From assembly GCA_033439765.1 (NCBI GenBank), contig JAULSN010000004.1, positions 5,280,001 through 5,344,000 of the forward strand: a stretch of DNA of 64,000 nt, read 5' to 3'. The position numbers were made by a program, and so were the translations under genes. This stretch comes from Lasiosphaeria ovina (taxonomy: Eukaryota; Ascomycota; Sordariomycetes; Sordariales; Lasiosphaeriaceae). The notes below the pieces were generated by a model. The model saw only the letters and a list, made by a program, of their open reading frames with translations, searched no databases and was not told the DNA's origin. Below are positions 52,744 to 64,000 of this stretch, in pieces; the stretch's first letter is position 1, and each line of letters begins with the position of its first letter.

Positions 52744-54815
52744 TGGCAATTCGGTCGAAAGCGATGAATGTCGTCGAAGGTCGAGATGGCGCAAAACCAC
52801 GGATCGATGAGTCCAGCCGAACTCTCATCCCACCACCAAACTGAAAGGATAAAATAAAAAATACAGTGAGATGGGAAGCGGAAGGCGCAGGGAATAAAGC
52901 ACGTTTAAAGGTGTCCAGCTTTCAACCTTAGATTGTCGAGGTAGGAGACGAGCCTGGTTTTGGTTCCAACCCGCGTCGAAAGGGCAGGGAGCGCTCGCCT
53001 CGGGGGTATCGTCCGAAGCCTACAGGGTTATTCTCATGGCCGCTCACAGTGTTTTTGTGGTAGGCAAACTGGGCCGGCGGCCGACTGTGCCCTGGACGGC
53101 TTGCCGTTGGTCAGCTCGGTGGACAGAGGCAAGACACCCCAACCTCGGCCTCGGAAGGTTTGCGCAGCCTCGCGAGTGCGCGGTTATGTGGGGTCGAACT
53201 GTGGCAAAGCTTCGTCGAGCGGAGCGGCAGCGTTTCAGTCTGGAGACGTCGATGGCGATCGCTGGGCAGTGTCTCGGCGGGGGGTGACAAACGGAAATGA
53301 AACCGAATCCAATTGCGCGAGATAGTGTGGGTAATTTCTTCGAGGAAAGACAGCAGAATTGAGATCGGGGAAGAGAGAAAAAATTATTCATCAGCTGGAA
53401 GGGGAACTGGCTTGGTAATGTTCAAGCTGGACGAGGCTCTGGGGCTAGACTCCTGTCGCCTGGAGAGCACCACCCGCCGCCTGTGAGGTTCTGCACGCCC
53501 AGAACAGGGGCTTAAGCCACCGCACAGGGGATGCAGACGACAGCTGGAAGCGACGACCCAAGCTCTGCCGGGGACCGAAGCACTGCTTCCAAGAATGTTA
53601 TTTCGACGGTTTTAAAACAGAACCTATGGGTTCAAAGTATATGACTTGCTTGAGCTTTTTGTACTTTGTGAAGAAACGAGTGCTCGACGGGAGTTACCGA
53701 TCACATTCCATACAGAGTATCCGTACGACGGTAATTATGGTACACACATGCATGCGACGGCCGTGGCGAAGACGGCCTACAACGGCAGGAGCGCCTGCAA
53801 CAAAGTTTGAGCTTAGCGCGCTCTCGTCAAATGGAACATGCACTGCACTGCGCTGCAGCTAGATGCGCCTCTCGCCGCGTCCAGACGAACGTGGCAGTCA
53901 TATATTTGTGTGACAGCCGTGGCGGGTGCCCAGGGTGGAAGCAGGGGAGCCATGCACACTTCCTTCAGCTGGCCAAGCCATTGGAAATGCCAAGCGGGGT
54001 CGATAGGCAGATATTACGGCCCAGGGCAGATTTCGAGGACTGTCCCGGCGCGCCTAGAATGAGCTCACTCAGCGGGCCTGCAGCACTCTATCGTTCGAGC
54101 ACTTGTTGGGTTCCAGTCCCGGGTCCCGGTTGCTATTCGCCGAGAGCCAAGGAAGTGCATTTTTGTCCCCTCTAGAATCTAGAATCGCGCCTGAATCCCG
54201 CCAACATGGGCAGACTTATCTGTCTGATCATGAACAACAGGTCATTGGCGAATGCAGTAAGACACCAACGACTCGAATCCCACAACCTTGCGTATCCTCC
54301 GCATTTTCGACCCTCCCAATTCTATCCCAACGTCCATGTTCTGGACATTTATGCCCCTGTCCCTAACCCCACCCCCCCTTATTGGCGAGCGGCTAGGCTG
54401 TAGCGGGTCGAACACTATGCACCCTCAATGACATCATTTGCAAGACCCTCATCACGTACGGGACCTTCCACAAAATTGCAACCCCGCGCTCCGGAGACGG
54501 GGAGTCGAGTTGCGGTAAAAGGTTTACCCGCGGACAGGTCGTGAATTAGTAATGCCGGACCAGCGACGGATGGCGAGCTCTCTCCACCAGAAGCTGCTTC
54601 CCTGATAAAGAGGGGGAGGGGGGACTATAATTTCTTGTGGCGGCAGCTGTAACTGAGACAGCCGAGAATCGACCTGTCTTGTTGACCATTGCACATTTCC
54701 ATCCGTGTTTGCTTGCTTGTCCTGCTTCAAAAAATCATTACACAGAAACGACTAGCTAAAGACAGACAAGCATCCTCCCGCCCGAGACCATCATAATCAT
54801 ATCACTTATCACTGT
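52744..54815. other. Divergent intergenic region
   Basis: Shared upstream region of the ankyrin gene (minus) and the quinone oxidoreductase gene (plus). No gene, repeat or RNA recognised. A CA-rich leader precedes 54816. Confidence 0.4.
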
Positions 54816-56378
54816 ATGTTCCATCGCATTCGTCACGCACCGCGCGTAATCCCCAAGACCACTCTTTGGCTTATGAGCACCGTCGCACAGCCCCGCCATC
54901 GACCCCTCCACAGCACAGCAACCACAGCACCACAGCTCCACAGAAAAACAGACGAGTTCAAGAAAGTAGGCGCAGCAGCTACCATCAACATGGCGCCCAT
55001 CCCAACCACCATGTCGGGGGTTCTCATCGAGAAGAACGGCGGCCCAGAGGTGCTGCAGTGGAGGACGGACCTGCCCGTCCCCAAGCTGCAGGACGGCGAG
55101 ATCCTAATCAGGAACGAGTTTGTGGGCGTCAACTACATCGACACGTAGGTCTGCCTTTATTGACTTTTGTTCCTCTCCAATTACAAATCACAAACACATG
55201 CTTCTGGGGTAATACCGAGCTACACGCGTCTCTTTTCTGTCCTGCTCGGTTTTCGTTCCTCCTCGGTCCGATACAATCCCACCAACAAGCTTTCCATCCC
55301 TCCCACACTCTACCAAGCTACCCCTACCCTAGTACCATACCCCTAACCCTCGGGCGCAACGTCACCTCATGCATAAACACGAGGGAGAACCTAGTACTAT
55401 ACAGTGAGCGCTAGCAGGACCACAACACAGGCAAGCTTACACAGTGTGCCCATCAGCTACTTCCGCACGGGATTGTACAAAGCAGCGCTGCCGCTGGTGC
55501 TGGGGCGTGAGGGGGCGGGGACAGTCGTGGCATCTGCGTCGGACGACTTCAAGGTTGGGGACCGGGTCGCGTATATCGGGGAGCGGGCGTACGCGGAGCT
55601 GACGTCGCTGGCGGCGGACAAGGCGGCGGCGATTCCCGCGGGGATCACGACGGAGACGGCAGCCGCGTCGATGCTGCAGGGGCTGACGGCGCTGACGTTC
55701 GTCCGCGAGGCCGCCGGCATCAAGCGCGGGGACGAGGACAAGGGCCCGGGCTCCGGGCCATGGGTGCTGGTGCACGCGGCCGCCGGCGGCACGGGCGGGC
55801 TGCTGGTCCAGCTGCTGACGGTCCTGGGCGCCAAGGTCATCGGCACGGCGGGCGGCCCCGACAAGTGTGAGACGGCGGCTAAGAACGGCGCGCAGTTTGT
55901 CATTGACAGCCGCAACGAGGACGTCGTGGCGCGCGTCGCCGAGATCACTTCCGGCAAGGGCGTCGACGTCATCTTCGACGGCGTCGGCAAGGCCACCATT
56001 GACAGCGACTTTGACATGATTGCCCGAAAGGGAACGCTGGTGATTTTTGGAAACGCGGTGCGTTGTGTCTTACCACTTCCACTGCCATACACTTTGATCG
56101 TACGAACACGGCTGACCAAATTGCAGTCTGGCTCTCCGCCTCCCATCGAGCTCGCGAGGCTTTCCGCCAAAAATATCAAGCTCATGCGCCCCGTGCTGCT
56201 CTCCTACCTAGCGACCAAGGAGGAACGGCAAGAGTACACCAAGGAGCTGTTTGAACTCATTCTCGGGGGCAAGGTAGATATCAAGGTTCACGACGTCTAC
56301 CCACTGAAGGAGATAGCCCGCGCGCACTCAGACCTGGAGGGGAGAAAGACCACAGGAAAGGTTTTTCTTAGGGTCTAA
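54816..56378 (+). CDS. NADPH:quinone oxidoreductase, zeta-crystallin-like MDR family
   Basis: Medium-chain dehydrogenase/reductase reducing quinones with NADPH. Exons 54816-55144, 55457-56057 and 56127-56378. The 312-bp first intron (GTAGGT...CATCAG) and the 69-bp second intron (GTGCGT...TTGCAG) both keep the frame. Landmarks are FVGVNYIDT-YFRTGLY across the first junction, VLGREGAGTVVASASDDFKVGDRVAY, the cofactor-binding VLVHAAAGGTGGLLVQLL and DVIFDGVGKATIDSD. There are no zinc-binding Cys, as expected for this subfamily. From ATG 54816 the protein is 393 residues with an Arg/His-rich, acid-free N-terminus suggesting a mitochondrial presequence. From the internal ATG 54990 (MAPIPTTMSG) it is 335 residues, the normal cytosolic length. 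Both starts may be used. Confidence 0.9.
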
Positions 56379-56534
56379 TAACGGGAGCCCGTGTCTCCGT
56401 TACGTGTATAAACATGAATCAAAAAAGTCTGTAGAAAAAGGCAGCTGTAATACACCCAAGAAGGGGATTTATTACTCCGACGCAACCAACCGCGGAAATC
56501 AAATGCCGGTGGCCGCTGACGTTGCCGAGGGGGT

Positions 56535-57996
<1,462 letters not shown>

Positions 57997-60317
57997 TGTA
58001 ATGTTGCGCGCGTTCGTGTGCGTCTTGGAAGATTACGTGCAGGATATGAATAACTTTCGAGGACTGGGGGAATAGGCGGCGGATAGGATCGAGGTTCAAG
58101 GAGCAGTCGCAAATATTAAAAGCTTGGAATCAAGCCTCAGTCCGAGTAAATAATATGTACAACACGTGTGTCGCAAATCGAATTTCGCTAGACCGCAGTT
58201 TGCCGTGGGGCGGTCGGGAACAGGGGAGGGGATGCCACCTTTGCTCCCACCTTGTGGTCGGTGCAAGCTTGGTTCGAGCCCGGTTTGTGTGGTAATAACA
58301 AGTTGTACGGGTTTAGACTAAACGGAAACGCACTTTGTAATTTGGCTGTAGTTCGGCGTCGGCAGTGTGCTCGAGTTGCTCAAGTTTCTCAACCCCAGGC
58401 GAACAGGGTTGATTTTGCATTTAACTCGAAACCCAACTCCTACCTAAGGTACCTGCCACTTACCTGCCTACAGATTTAAAAACGCCGATCTCTTGCGCAA
58501 AGAAAACGTGAACCAGGAGGCTACCGGCGCCTTGACGGGTCAGTGACGGCACGCGTCGGGAACATGTCAAGTCCATCAAGCGCAATATCCATGGATGGGG
58601 CAACACATTGTTGGGCCGCTGCTGGCCCGAAACAATTATATAAAGCGGCCTCGAGGCTCGGACCGAGGCGGCCCTTTCACAGGTACCATGCCGTAGTTGC
58701 AGTTGCACGGCTGGACGACGGGTATGTACCATCCGGCCACACGGATCGTGGCGAAACGGTCGGCCATGGCGAAGGGGGAAGAGACCTGAAAATTTGAACC
58801 ATATTGTTCGACAAGAGGGCAAACGAATCCTTTGCTTCAGACAGGGCAGCTGCGCCTGTTGCTGTGACCAAGCGGCCAGCGATGGAGCCGGATATGCACT
58901 GGCCCTGTCTCTCGTCTCTGCACTTCCCTCGTCTCCTTCTGGAAACTCAAAACGGCCTTTTTGCTACGCCGTTCGGCAAGAGGTAACGTGTGAGCTGGCC
59001 TCCCGGCAGAAGACTTGATCGGATCAGAGTTGAGACAAAAACGACATGCACCCACCATAAATTGATGCTCCGCGGATATTCCACGAATCCCCACACAGAA
59101 GGCGGGAACCACGTTCCTGGTTCGAAATGGCGGGGTTCATTGGCGCGGCAAGATGCATATGCCGGATACAGCATTTCTCAGTATTTGCTGAGTCATCCGT
59201 CTTAATGCACGTGCCACAGAAACACAACACGCCACCTGGCTGGTCTGGGACAAGCCAGCTGGCTGCCTGGGGAAGTAGGTGGTTGGGCACTGGGCAGGGA
59301 TCCAACAAGCTCTTACAGCAGACTCCACTCCGTGCGCCAAAAGTTGAGCCTCGAAGGGAGAAAAACGCGCCCAACCGCCAGCGCATTCCTGCTACTGGGG
59401 CCCCAGCAGACAAAGACGACGATACATCGAATGGACAATGAAATCACAAAGAATGCGCTTTGCTGGGCCTTTCAACCGCGAAACACATCTCAAGGGCCTC
59501 ACAAAGGATCGAGGCCGTTTTCGTCCATCTAACAAGCGCCTTCTTTCCGGTTGCGAGCCGTTGGGCACATTCTAGGCTTACCTTATGGAATACGTACTAG
59601 AGTGTTAAAAGTTACGCCGGCCCTGCTTGCGCGTGTCCCTCATTTTAGTGTAGACGCCTCGAGCTCCAACACCGCCCGCGCCCGCGACTGCGATTGCGAC
59701 TGCGACTGGACCGCACCTGCAACCCCCCGCCGCGTACGACAACCCCCAACGAACGACCTAAAATCCCAACTCTCACAAGGAAGCAGAAGCAGGAGCAGTG
59801 CCTCAAGATGAAATAAACTCTGGCAGCTGCCAAACCCATTGCCAGTCTCGGGCCTGTGGTGTGGGATTCAATCACTACCTTACCTGCTTGCTGCACGCTC
59901 CGGGACGTTTTGTTGGTTGGCTGTTTTGACGTGTCTTGACGCGGTCTGGGGTTGCGCCTCTCAACACCATCTGTTTTGCGGCCTCAACTGCGACTGTATT
60001 TTGCTCTTTGTTCACTTGTAGGTACGCGTACCTTACCGTACATCGCATCTGCTACTTGTCACTTTTCTCTGTTTCTCTCATTTCTCATTCCCTCACCCAT
60101 TTCTGTTTCCCCTTACCGTCTTTTTTACCTCTTGGTCACCTTCGTTCCTCCTCTAAAAAATGTCTGTCAAGCTGGAGCCTCGATCTCACCACCCGCTATA
60201 TTTTGCTTCACCGACTCTGTCCTAACAGTCTCAGTAGTTCTTTTGCCGTTTCACAACCTTGCAACATTCACTTGAAAAGTCCCAAATTTGGGTGCGAGTG
60301 TTTTGCATCGTCTCAGC
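57997..60317. other. Intergenic and long 5' leader of the SUN-domain gene
   Basis: No supportable gene. From about 60000 the plus strand is CT-rich, typical of a fungal promoter or leader before ATG 60318. A short CGACTG-type repeat lies near 59680-59710. Confidence 0.45.
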
Positions 60318-63300
60318 ATGCCTCCAAAGCGTGCGGCCCGCCGAACGGCGAACACGCCTACCCCCGGAACGGGGCGGGCCCAGTCACCGTCCGTGACTGG
60401 TTCGATGCTTGGCACCGACCTCAATGCTTTTGCGCGCTCGCCAATGGTGGCCAAATACAGCACTTCCTATGGCTCTCCTATATCTCAGCTACCCGACCGG
60501 GCTGCGGTGAAAGGTGGCGGGAAACTCACACAAGTCGCAGCAAATATCTTTGATGAAGTCCAGTCAGGGAACCGTGCAGCAAAGCAAAGTGGCCAGCGCC
60601 AATTGAAGACGGCAGAAAATATCACCAAAGCCATTGCGCGCTCGACGCCCGAGCCCGTTGCTAGCAGAGCGGGGATGAAAGGAGACAGCGAAGAGGAGGA
60701 AGACGAGGAGGAAGAGGACGATGAGGACCGAGCCGAGAATCGGAGAAGCCAAGAACCTGACCTCATGGACGAGAGCGAGGATGAGTTAACGGAGGATGGA
60801 ACCTGGCGAGAGGGGCAGTCGAAGAAAGTGCAGCCTCAGTCGGCTTCTTCCCGACTACAGAACCGAGACACCCGAAAGAGGGCTCATGACGATGCCGAGG
60901 CCGAAGCCCAGGCGGAGCAAGAGCGCCTCGAACGAGACGCTCGGCGACGACGAGAAAATGAGGCTGAGTCGCGACGACTTCTCTCACAGAAGCAGGCCGA
61001 TGCTAGGAGAACCCAGAAAGTCGCGCCTCTCGCCCCGCCACCCGCTCCGTTTCCTCATAGCGGGAGAGGGGCATCTCCCGTCGCATCCACACCGATCGCT
61101 GCCACTGGGTCCACGATTCTTGACCAGATACCGGACTCGGCTCGAAGCTTCATTGAAGAAGGCAACCTCTATCAGCACGCCGATATAGAAACCCCTCGGG
61201 CCCCTCCCCGGCCTCCCCACTTTGCAGTATCCCGCCCGGAAGACCACTCTTCACCACCCACGCAACATACGACGGGGCCGTTTAGTACTGTACGGGACTC
61301 AGCTGCGCTTGACTTACCCCCCCAGACAGTCGCTCAGGCGCCAATTGCGGTTGACGGCGGTCAAACGTTATCGGTCGATGCTCCTATTCCGCCCCGTTCT
61401 ACAATCCCCCAGTTCCCACGCGTTCTTAGTAATGCCAGCCCCAGTTCGTCTCCGCCTCAAGCCGCGCCAGGGGGGACTTCGGCCCATCCCATCTCGTCTC
61501 TCTCTGGCTCGCGGTCACAGAGATCACCTACTCCAGGGACGACAAGTCGCCGAGCAGTGACCTTTCAGCTATCCGAAGCTCCAGCGGCAGAGTCAACTTC
61601 AGTGGACAATGCCCAACGGCAAGCTGCTCTCCGTAGGCTTCGTGGCGCCGATCCCAACGTGGATACCAATCCCAATGTCGATACCAATTCTAATACTGCT
61701 GGAAACGTACATCAGGAACCCCACAAACCCAAGAATCGACGAGCACGTTCGAGCGAGCCAACCCACACCGACGTTATCGACGATGACGACGACGAGAACG
61801 GCGAGGCACTCTGGACCAGGTTCAAGAATGTCTTCCAACCAGTGCCAATTCTCAAGTGGATGATTCCAGCCTTTCTGTTGCTAAGTGCAATGCGTTTTAT
61901 GCTCATCTACGCCCGCCCCGACGTGTTTGAGCCGCCTGGGCTGAATCTCCGTTGGCACGGGTGGGGATTGCGCGGCATGGCGAGCAACGTCGGCCAGTTC
62001 TTTCCTGGGCCTCTGCTTCACTCTCCCGGAGTCTTGACGGAAAGTCAGTACGACGACCTCAAGGAGTTCATGCGGGATCGCGAAGGGCCTCTTAAATCTG
62101 CGGTAGACAACCTCGAGTCTATCATCCCAAAGGTTGTTCACATGCACAAGAAAAATGGGAAGCTCGTAATCGGGGACGAGTTTTGGCACGCGCTGAGGGA
62201 TCTGGTCCAAAAAGACGACTCCGTTTTCACACTCGACGGAAAGGGCGACATCTCCGGCCGGCAGTGGAAAGCCATTGAAGGCCGGCTGAAGAGTTCTGGC
62301 CTTCTTTCGGGCTCTGGCTCGACTAAACTGTCACCCGAGGATATCGAAAAAATTGTGGAAAGACACCCGTCACAGTCTTGGGACAATTGGCTGAAGGCCA
62401 ACAAGCACAAAGTAGCCAGCCTCCTGGACCAGAATCTGGAAGAGCGCCTGGAGAAAGCCGAGAAGGCCGTCTCCAAAATGGTTTCTACTGACGACATTAA
62501 GGATGTCGTGGTGACCAAGAAAGAGTTTCTCAAAGAGCTGGAAAAGAACATGGTCCAACACAAAAACGAGATCAATAGCCAGGTGGATGATCTCAGGTCG
62601 TCAATAAAGAATCTGGCCAGCGAGACCCGCAAGTCTGCCTCTTCAGAGGGGCTCACAGAGGAAGAGCTCAAGCCCATCATCGAATCGGTCGTGAAAAAGG
62701 CGATTGGCAATGCCCGGCTCAAGGCTGCTGCGCAAAGCAACATTGCCGATTTCGACGCCGAGCTGCAGCGCCGTGTCAACCATTTCAGCACAGGAAACGG
62801 CGCGATGATAGATCTGTCGCTGACATCCCCGACTTGGCAGCTACCCAGGCCCCTCATCCCCACTCGGAAGTGGTTCAGGGCGATGCGCGCGCAGCCGCAG
62901 TTCCAGCCCGAGAAGTTCGCAGCGCTGACGAGCTGGGAAGAGGCTGGGCAGTGTTGGTGCGCGGGCATCGTTGGCAAGAGCAACACGCGCATCCCTGCCG
63001 ACGTTGGCATCAAGCTGTCGCGCTACGTGATCCCGCAGAACATAGTGGTCGAGCACATCGACCCGGCGGCGACGGTCGACGCGGCCGCCACGCCCAAAAA
63101 CATGGAGGTGTGGGCGCTGTTCGACGAGCACGCGCGCGCCGAGCGCCTCAAGGACTGGATGGCCGTCAACTTCCCCGCGCGCACCGCCGACCCGCTGTGC
63201 CGTTTAGGGTTCGTGCTCATCGCCACCTTCACCTACGACCACCACCCGGCCGACCGCGGCGTCCAGATCCACCGCCTCTCCCCGGAACTCGCCGCCATCA

Positions 63301-63434
63301 AGGCCGCCACCGACCACATGCTCGTCCGCGCCGTCACGAACTACGGCGCCGACCATACGTGCTTCTACCGCCTACGCATGTACGGCGAGGAGCAGCCTGA
63401 CCTGGACCAGGAGAAGAGGAGCAAGGAATGGTGA
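60318..63434 (+). CDS. SUN-domain inner nuclear membrane protein, Sad1-like
   Basis: A 1038-residue intronless protein, the inner-membrane half of a LINC complex that ties the nuclear envelope, telomeres and spindle pole body to cytoplasmic KASH proteins. The start is ATG 60318 (MPPKRAARRTANTP). The nucleoplasmic N-terminus is basic with an acidic patch (about residues 118-140) and an Arg/Glu-rich coiled segment (~195-240), then a Pro/Ser-rich disordered region. A transmembrane helix follows at about residues 512-532 (KWMIPAFLLLSAMRFMLIYA). The lumenal side has coiled coils (~590-830) and the SUN domain from ~830 (WEEAGQCWCAG, ADVGIKLSRYVIPQNIVVEHID, CRLGFVLIATFTYD, a final RLRMYGE). Longer than yeast Sad1 mainly through the disordered N-terminus. 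Confidence 0.9.
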   Translation: MPPKRAARRTANTPTPGTGRAQSPSVTGSMLGTDLNAFARSPMVAKYSTSYGSPISQLPDRAAVKGGGKLTQVAANIFDEVQSGNRAAKQSGQRQLKTAENITKAIARSTPEPVASRAGMKGDSEEEEDEEEEDDEDRAENRRSQEPDLMDESEDELTEDGTWREGQSKKVQPQSASSRLQNRDTRKRAHDDAEAEAQAEQERLERDARRRRENEAESRRLLSQKQADARRTQKVAPLAPPPAPFPHSGRGASPVASTPIAATGSTILDQIPDSARSFIEEGNLYQHADIETPRAPPRPPHFAVSRPEDHSSPPTQHTTGPFSTVRDSAALDLPPQTVAQAPIAVDGGQTLSVDAPIPPRSTIPQFPRVLSNASPSSSPPQAAPGGTSAHPISSLSGSRSQRSPTPGTTSRRAVTFQLSEAPAAESTSVDNAQRQAALRRLRGADPNVDTNPNVDTNSNTAGNVHQEPHKPKNRRARSSEPTHTDVIDDDDDENGEALWTRFKNVFQPVPILKWMIPAFLLLSAMRFMLIYARPDVFEPPGLNLRWHGWGLRGMASNVGQFFPGPLLHSPGVLTESQYDDLKEFMRDREGPLKSAVDNLESIIPKVVHMHKKNGKLVIGDEFWHALRDLVQKDDSVFTLDGKGDISGRQWKAIEGRLKSSGLLSGSGSTKLSPEDIEKIVERHPSQSWDNWLKANKHKVASLLDQNLEERLEKAEKAVSKMVSTDDIKDVVVTKKEFLKELEKNMVQHKNEINSQVDDLRSSIKNLASETRKSASSEGLTEEELKPIIESVVKKAIGNARLKAAAQSNIADFDAELQRRVNHFSTGNGAMIDLSLTSPTWQLPRPLIPTRKWFRAMRAQPQFQPEKFAALTSWEEAGQCWCAGIVGKSNTRIPADVGIKLSRYVIPQNIVVEHIDPAATVDAAATPKNMEVWALFDEHARAERLKDWMAVNFPARTADPLCRLGFVLIATFTYDHHPADRGVQIHRLSPELAAIKAATDHMLVRAVTNYGADHTCFYRLRMYGEEQPDLDQEKRSKEW

Positions 63435-64000
63435 TGGTTTTTTTACTGCCGGGATGTAGGGAGAATCTATATACGCTTGCCTCATGTTCTGTCTACCTAG
63501 GGTTTTATTGTTTCGGGGAATTGGAGAACACCATTTTTGTTGGGTTTTGGCATCGGCATTGGGGAGGGCTTTGGTGTTGGCGTAGGTGTTTTTTGGTTCT
63601 AGCCTGTTGTTCTTCCCTTGTTTACAAAGGCGTAAATATATCGGGATGACGGAAGGGGGAGAGGAGCATGGAGTTGTATGTCGGATTGTAAAGGAAAGAA
63701 ATGAAGGAAGGGAGAGACGAACAAAGGAGAGCATAAAATGAACACGGGTGAAATACCCGACTATTGCCACACTTGGGTTTTGTTCGTGTAGCCGTCGGTG
63801 TTGTTTGACCTCTTACATGTACTATATTCCCTTGGTAAGGTAATTAAACCTGAATCAGAGGAAGTGTGGGCCTGTGTCCTTTTCCGGAAATATTCATGGT
63901 ATTGTTTATAAAAATTTTGATCCCCGACAAAAGGAAACCTGTAACCGCTTTACAATTACGTCTTGGTCTAACAGCAGTAAATCCAGAAGCTAGCCCAGCA
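63435..64000. other. 3' flank of the SUN-domain gene
   Basis: Contains the likely 3' untranslated region. No further gene is visible to the window edge. Confidence 0.45.

Noticed and set aside
62138..63013. A 291-codon minus-strand frame opposite the SUN-domain gene
   Set aside because: Ser/Leu-rich shadow of the coiled-coil and SUN coding sequence, with no motif of its own.

Overview
This window is nuclear DNA of a filamentous ascomycete fungus, most likely a Sordariomycete-type genome. The evidence is short 50-90 bp GT-AG introns with CTAAC/CTGAC branch points, a codon bias rich in G and C, HET, NLR and ankyrin gene families, a SUN-domain Sad1-like protein, and transposons bearing C-to-T/G-to-A changes typical of repeat-induced point mutation (RIP). 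I cannot name the species. About 13 genes look intact, and roughly ten more loci are recognisably broken.

Layout. 0-7 kb: a DUF3632 protein, a secreted RNase T1/N1-type ribonuclease, a truncated HET gene, a broken cysteine-rich secreted gene, a broken ankyrin gene and a secreted GH5 beta-mannanase. 7-22 kb: repeat-rich, AT-rich DNA holding a degenerate Fot1/pogo transposon with intact inverted repeats (8.9-10.8 kb), a young Ty1/copia retrotransposon with visually identical LTRs and a target duplication (10.9-16.2 kb), and a large decayed gene of unknown family (17.9-20.3 kb). 22-26.5 kb: two apparently intact, divergently transcribed orphan genes. 26.8-31 kb: an internally deleted NB-ARC/TPR NLR, a foldback element, a 22-bp tandem repeat, and a Myb/SANT-like gene interrupted by four in-frame TAG codons. 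32-39.3 kb: an NmrA-like protein, a second dead pogo-type transposase, a DUF4419 protein, tRNA-Asn and a tandem-domain GFA/CENP-V protein. 40-46 kb: a broken WD40-repeat NLR tail, unidentified fragments and a HET C-terminal remnant. 47-64 kb: mostly housekeeping or single-copy genes: an 1847-residue ankyrin/coiled-coil protein, a quinone oxidoreductase, UDP-glucose 4-epimerase and the SUN-domain protein.

How it fits together. No metabolic cluster joins these genes. Conserved genes form islands between accessory stretches where transposons and remnants of self/non-self recognition genes (HET, NB-ARC/TPR, WD40-NLR, ankyrin) accumulate. Most lesions in the broken genes are C-to-T-type nonsense codons, especially CAG-to-TAG, plus single-base frameshifts and internal deletions. 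Intron boundaries were inferred by eye from splice signals and frame. All domain names are from motif recognition without database searches.
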